Assembly: GCA_000196815.1 (NCBI GenBank)
Contig: FP929003.1
Coordinates: 3,681,501-3,745,500 of the forward strand
Source: Nitrospira defluvii
Lineage (GTDB): Bacteria; Nitrospirota; Nitrospiria; Nitrospirales; Nitrospiraceae
DNA length: 64,000 nucleotides
Direction: 5' to 3'
In this document: piece after piece, positions 63,234-64,000 of the stretch
Layout: every line of letters begins with the position of its first letter
Position numbering within the stretch: position 1 is the stretch's first letter
Made by a program: the position numbers and the translations under genes
Notes under the pieces: generated by a model
Told to the model about the DNA's origin: nothing
Seen by the model: only the letters and a program-made list of their open reading frames with translations
Database searches by the model: none

Positions 63234-64000
63234 TAATTCTCCTCACAGCCCGTTCCTTGCCTGTAAAGCTTCGCAAACACCTTTGATGGTATCGACTGAG
63301 GAGACTGGAGCTGTGTGCGCACACCAGCATCCCGAAGCACTGACTGGAAACTATCCCAGGGAATTGGATTCAGCATCAACTGCGTATCACTATATCTAAT
63401 AGCCATTATCCGTTGATCCTCATTACCGTTGGCAAGCTCAATGAGATTCTTCCATGTATATATCCCCAGCCTATCAAAGCGGCGAAATAGCTCCTTGGGA
63501 CGCCCAACCACAACTTCGTCAAGAAATGAACAGCCTCTAATTTGCTTCGCGCCCTGATACCTTTTATCATCACTGACATACCACAGAATCCTACCGGGAG
63601 CAGTAAGACCTCCCGTGAATTTAGTCGAACGATAATACACACCTTCTCTGTTCAAACTTAGCTTGGTTCTAGCCCCAAAAAGATCCTGGTTTGCAAGCTC
63701 ATCATCAAAGAGTTCTGCCGCCCACCGTGGCTGGATCGCAATTATGTAGCTGGGTATAGGAGCGTCGATAATTTTTAGTGGCCAATACGCACGCTCTAGC
63801 CTGGAAGCAACCAGCGCATCGGATCTTATGATGTCAGATCGACCTGGCCTTGCTGGGGCAACGCTGGGAGTCACATCTTGAGCATGTAACGAGTTAATCT
63901 CTTCGACAAAACCCTTAGCGTTCACAATTTTTGGCATCGTATATTTGACCCAATCTCTACTCTCCAGATAAAAGCCATCCTTCCTTAGTTCTTCTTCAAC
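63233..64000 (-). CDS. Unrecognised protein, C-terminal part (runs off right edge)
   Basis: An ATG at 63937 could start a 234-residue protein, but the frame stays open for a further 21 codons to the window edge (VEEELRKDGFYLESRDWVKY at the end). That segment reads like the end of an acetyltransferase-type domain, so the true start probably lies outside. The visible part (RSDALVASRLERAYWPLKIIDAPIPSYI, then WAAELFDDELA) is not a family I know. Codon use and AT content match the ASCH gene, with which it is translationally coupled. Confidence 0.65.
   Translation of the reverse strand, partial: VEEELRKDGFYLESRDWVKYTMPKIVNAKGFVEEINSLHAQDVTPSVAPARPGRSDIIRSDALVASRLERAYWPLKIIDAPIPSYIIAIQPRWAAELFDDELANQDLFGARTKLSLNREGVYYRSTKFTGGLTAPGRILWYVSDDKRYQGAKQIRGCSFLDEVVVGRPKELFRRFDRLGIYTWKNLIELANGNEDQRIMAIRYSDTQLMLNPIPWDSFQSVLRDAGVRTQLQSPQSIPSKVFAKLYRQGTGCEEN

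Noticed and set aside
1-64000. tRNA, rRNA and CRISPR arrays
   Set aside because: I scanned for T-loop-like GGTTCGAATCC strings and regular spaced repeats and found none that hold up.

Overview
The window is GC-rich, gene-dense bacterial DNA from a Gram-negative organism (outer-membrane porin, lipoproteins, RND and lytic transglycosylase genes). The gene set suggests a Nitrospira-like member of the Nitrospirota: an arsenite oxidase locus, RNase Y with YmdB beside ZapA, paired HflK/HflC, split F0 genes, and a roughly 195-bp dispersed element. The lineage is an inference from gene content; no marker gene in the window settles it.

Layout. Positions 1-1000 hold the end of a secreted-protein gene and an HxlR-type regulator. 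Positions 1046-13283 are an arsenic island. A forward block, arsM-arsR-arsS-PiT transporter, points to arsenosugar-type biosynthesis. A second forward block, porin-aioB-aioA-lipoprotein, encodes a periplasmic arsenite oxidase. A converging reverse block, arsR-arsM-acr3-arsC, covers methylation, arsenite efflux and arsenate reduction. ArsR-type inverted repeats with ATTGAT-like half-sites lie before the porin-aio block, before the second arsM and inside the promoter of the second arsR, so one arsenite-sensing circuit may control both sides.

Positions 13.4-44 kb are mostly housekeeping: hflKC, fhs, an M23 peptidase, cutA, a rhodanese, a sugar epimerase, tlyA-xseB-xseA-ymdB-rny, zapA/zapB-like, a large lytic transglycosylase, rlmN, an M16 peptidase pair, larE, the F0 part of ATP synthase (atpI-B-E-F), pabB-pabC, a small transglycosylase, nadB, a 31-residue basic protein, an MsbA-like exporter and a phosphoesterase.

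Positions 44-61.5 kb are rich in ion transport: a P2A Ca-type ATPase, a cation/calcium exchanger, an MgtA-type ATPase and a heavy-metal RND pump with its adaptor, plus a hybrid histidine kinase and a double-UspA protein. Two copies of a 195-bp repeat flank a TPR plus PilZ gene pair. The right end (62.2-64 kb) carries a GNAT acetyltransferase and a visibly AT-richer gene pair, an ASCH-domain protein and an unrecognised protein whose frame runs off the window; this pair looks acquired.

The most interesting unit is the arsenic island. It combines arsenite oxidation, arsenosugar-type chemistry, phosphate-type transport and a dedicated porin, apparently under ArsR rather than AioXSR control.
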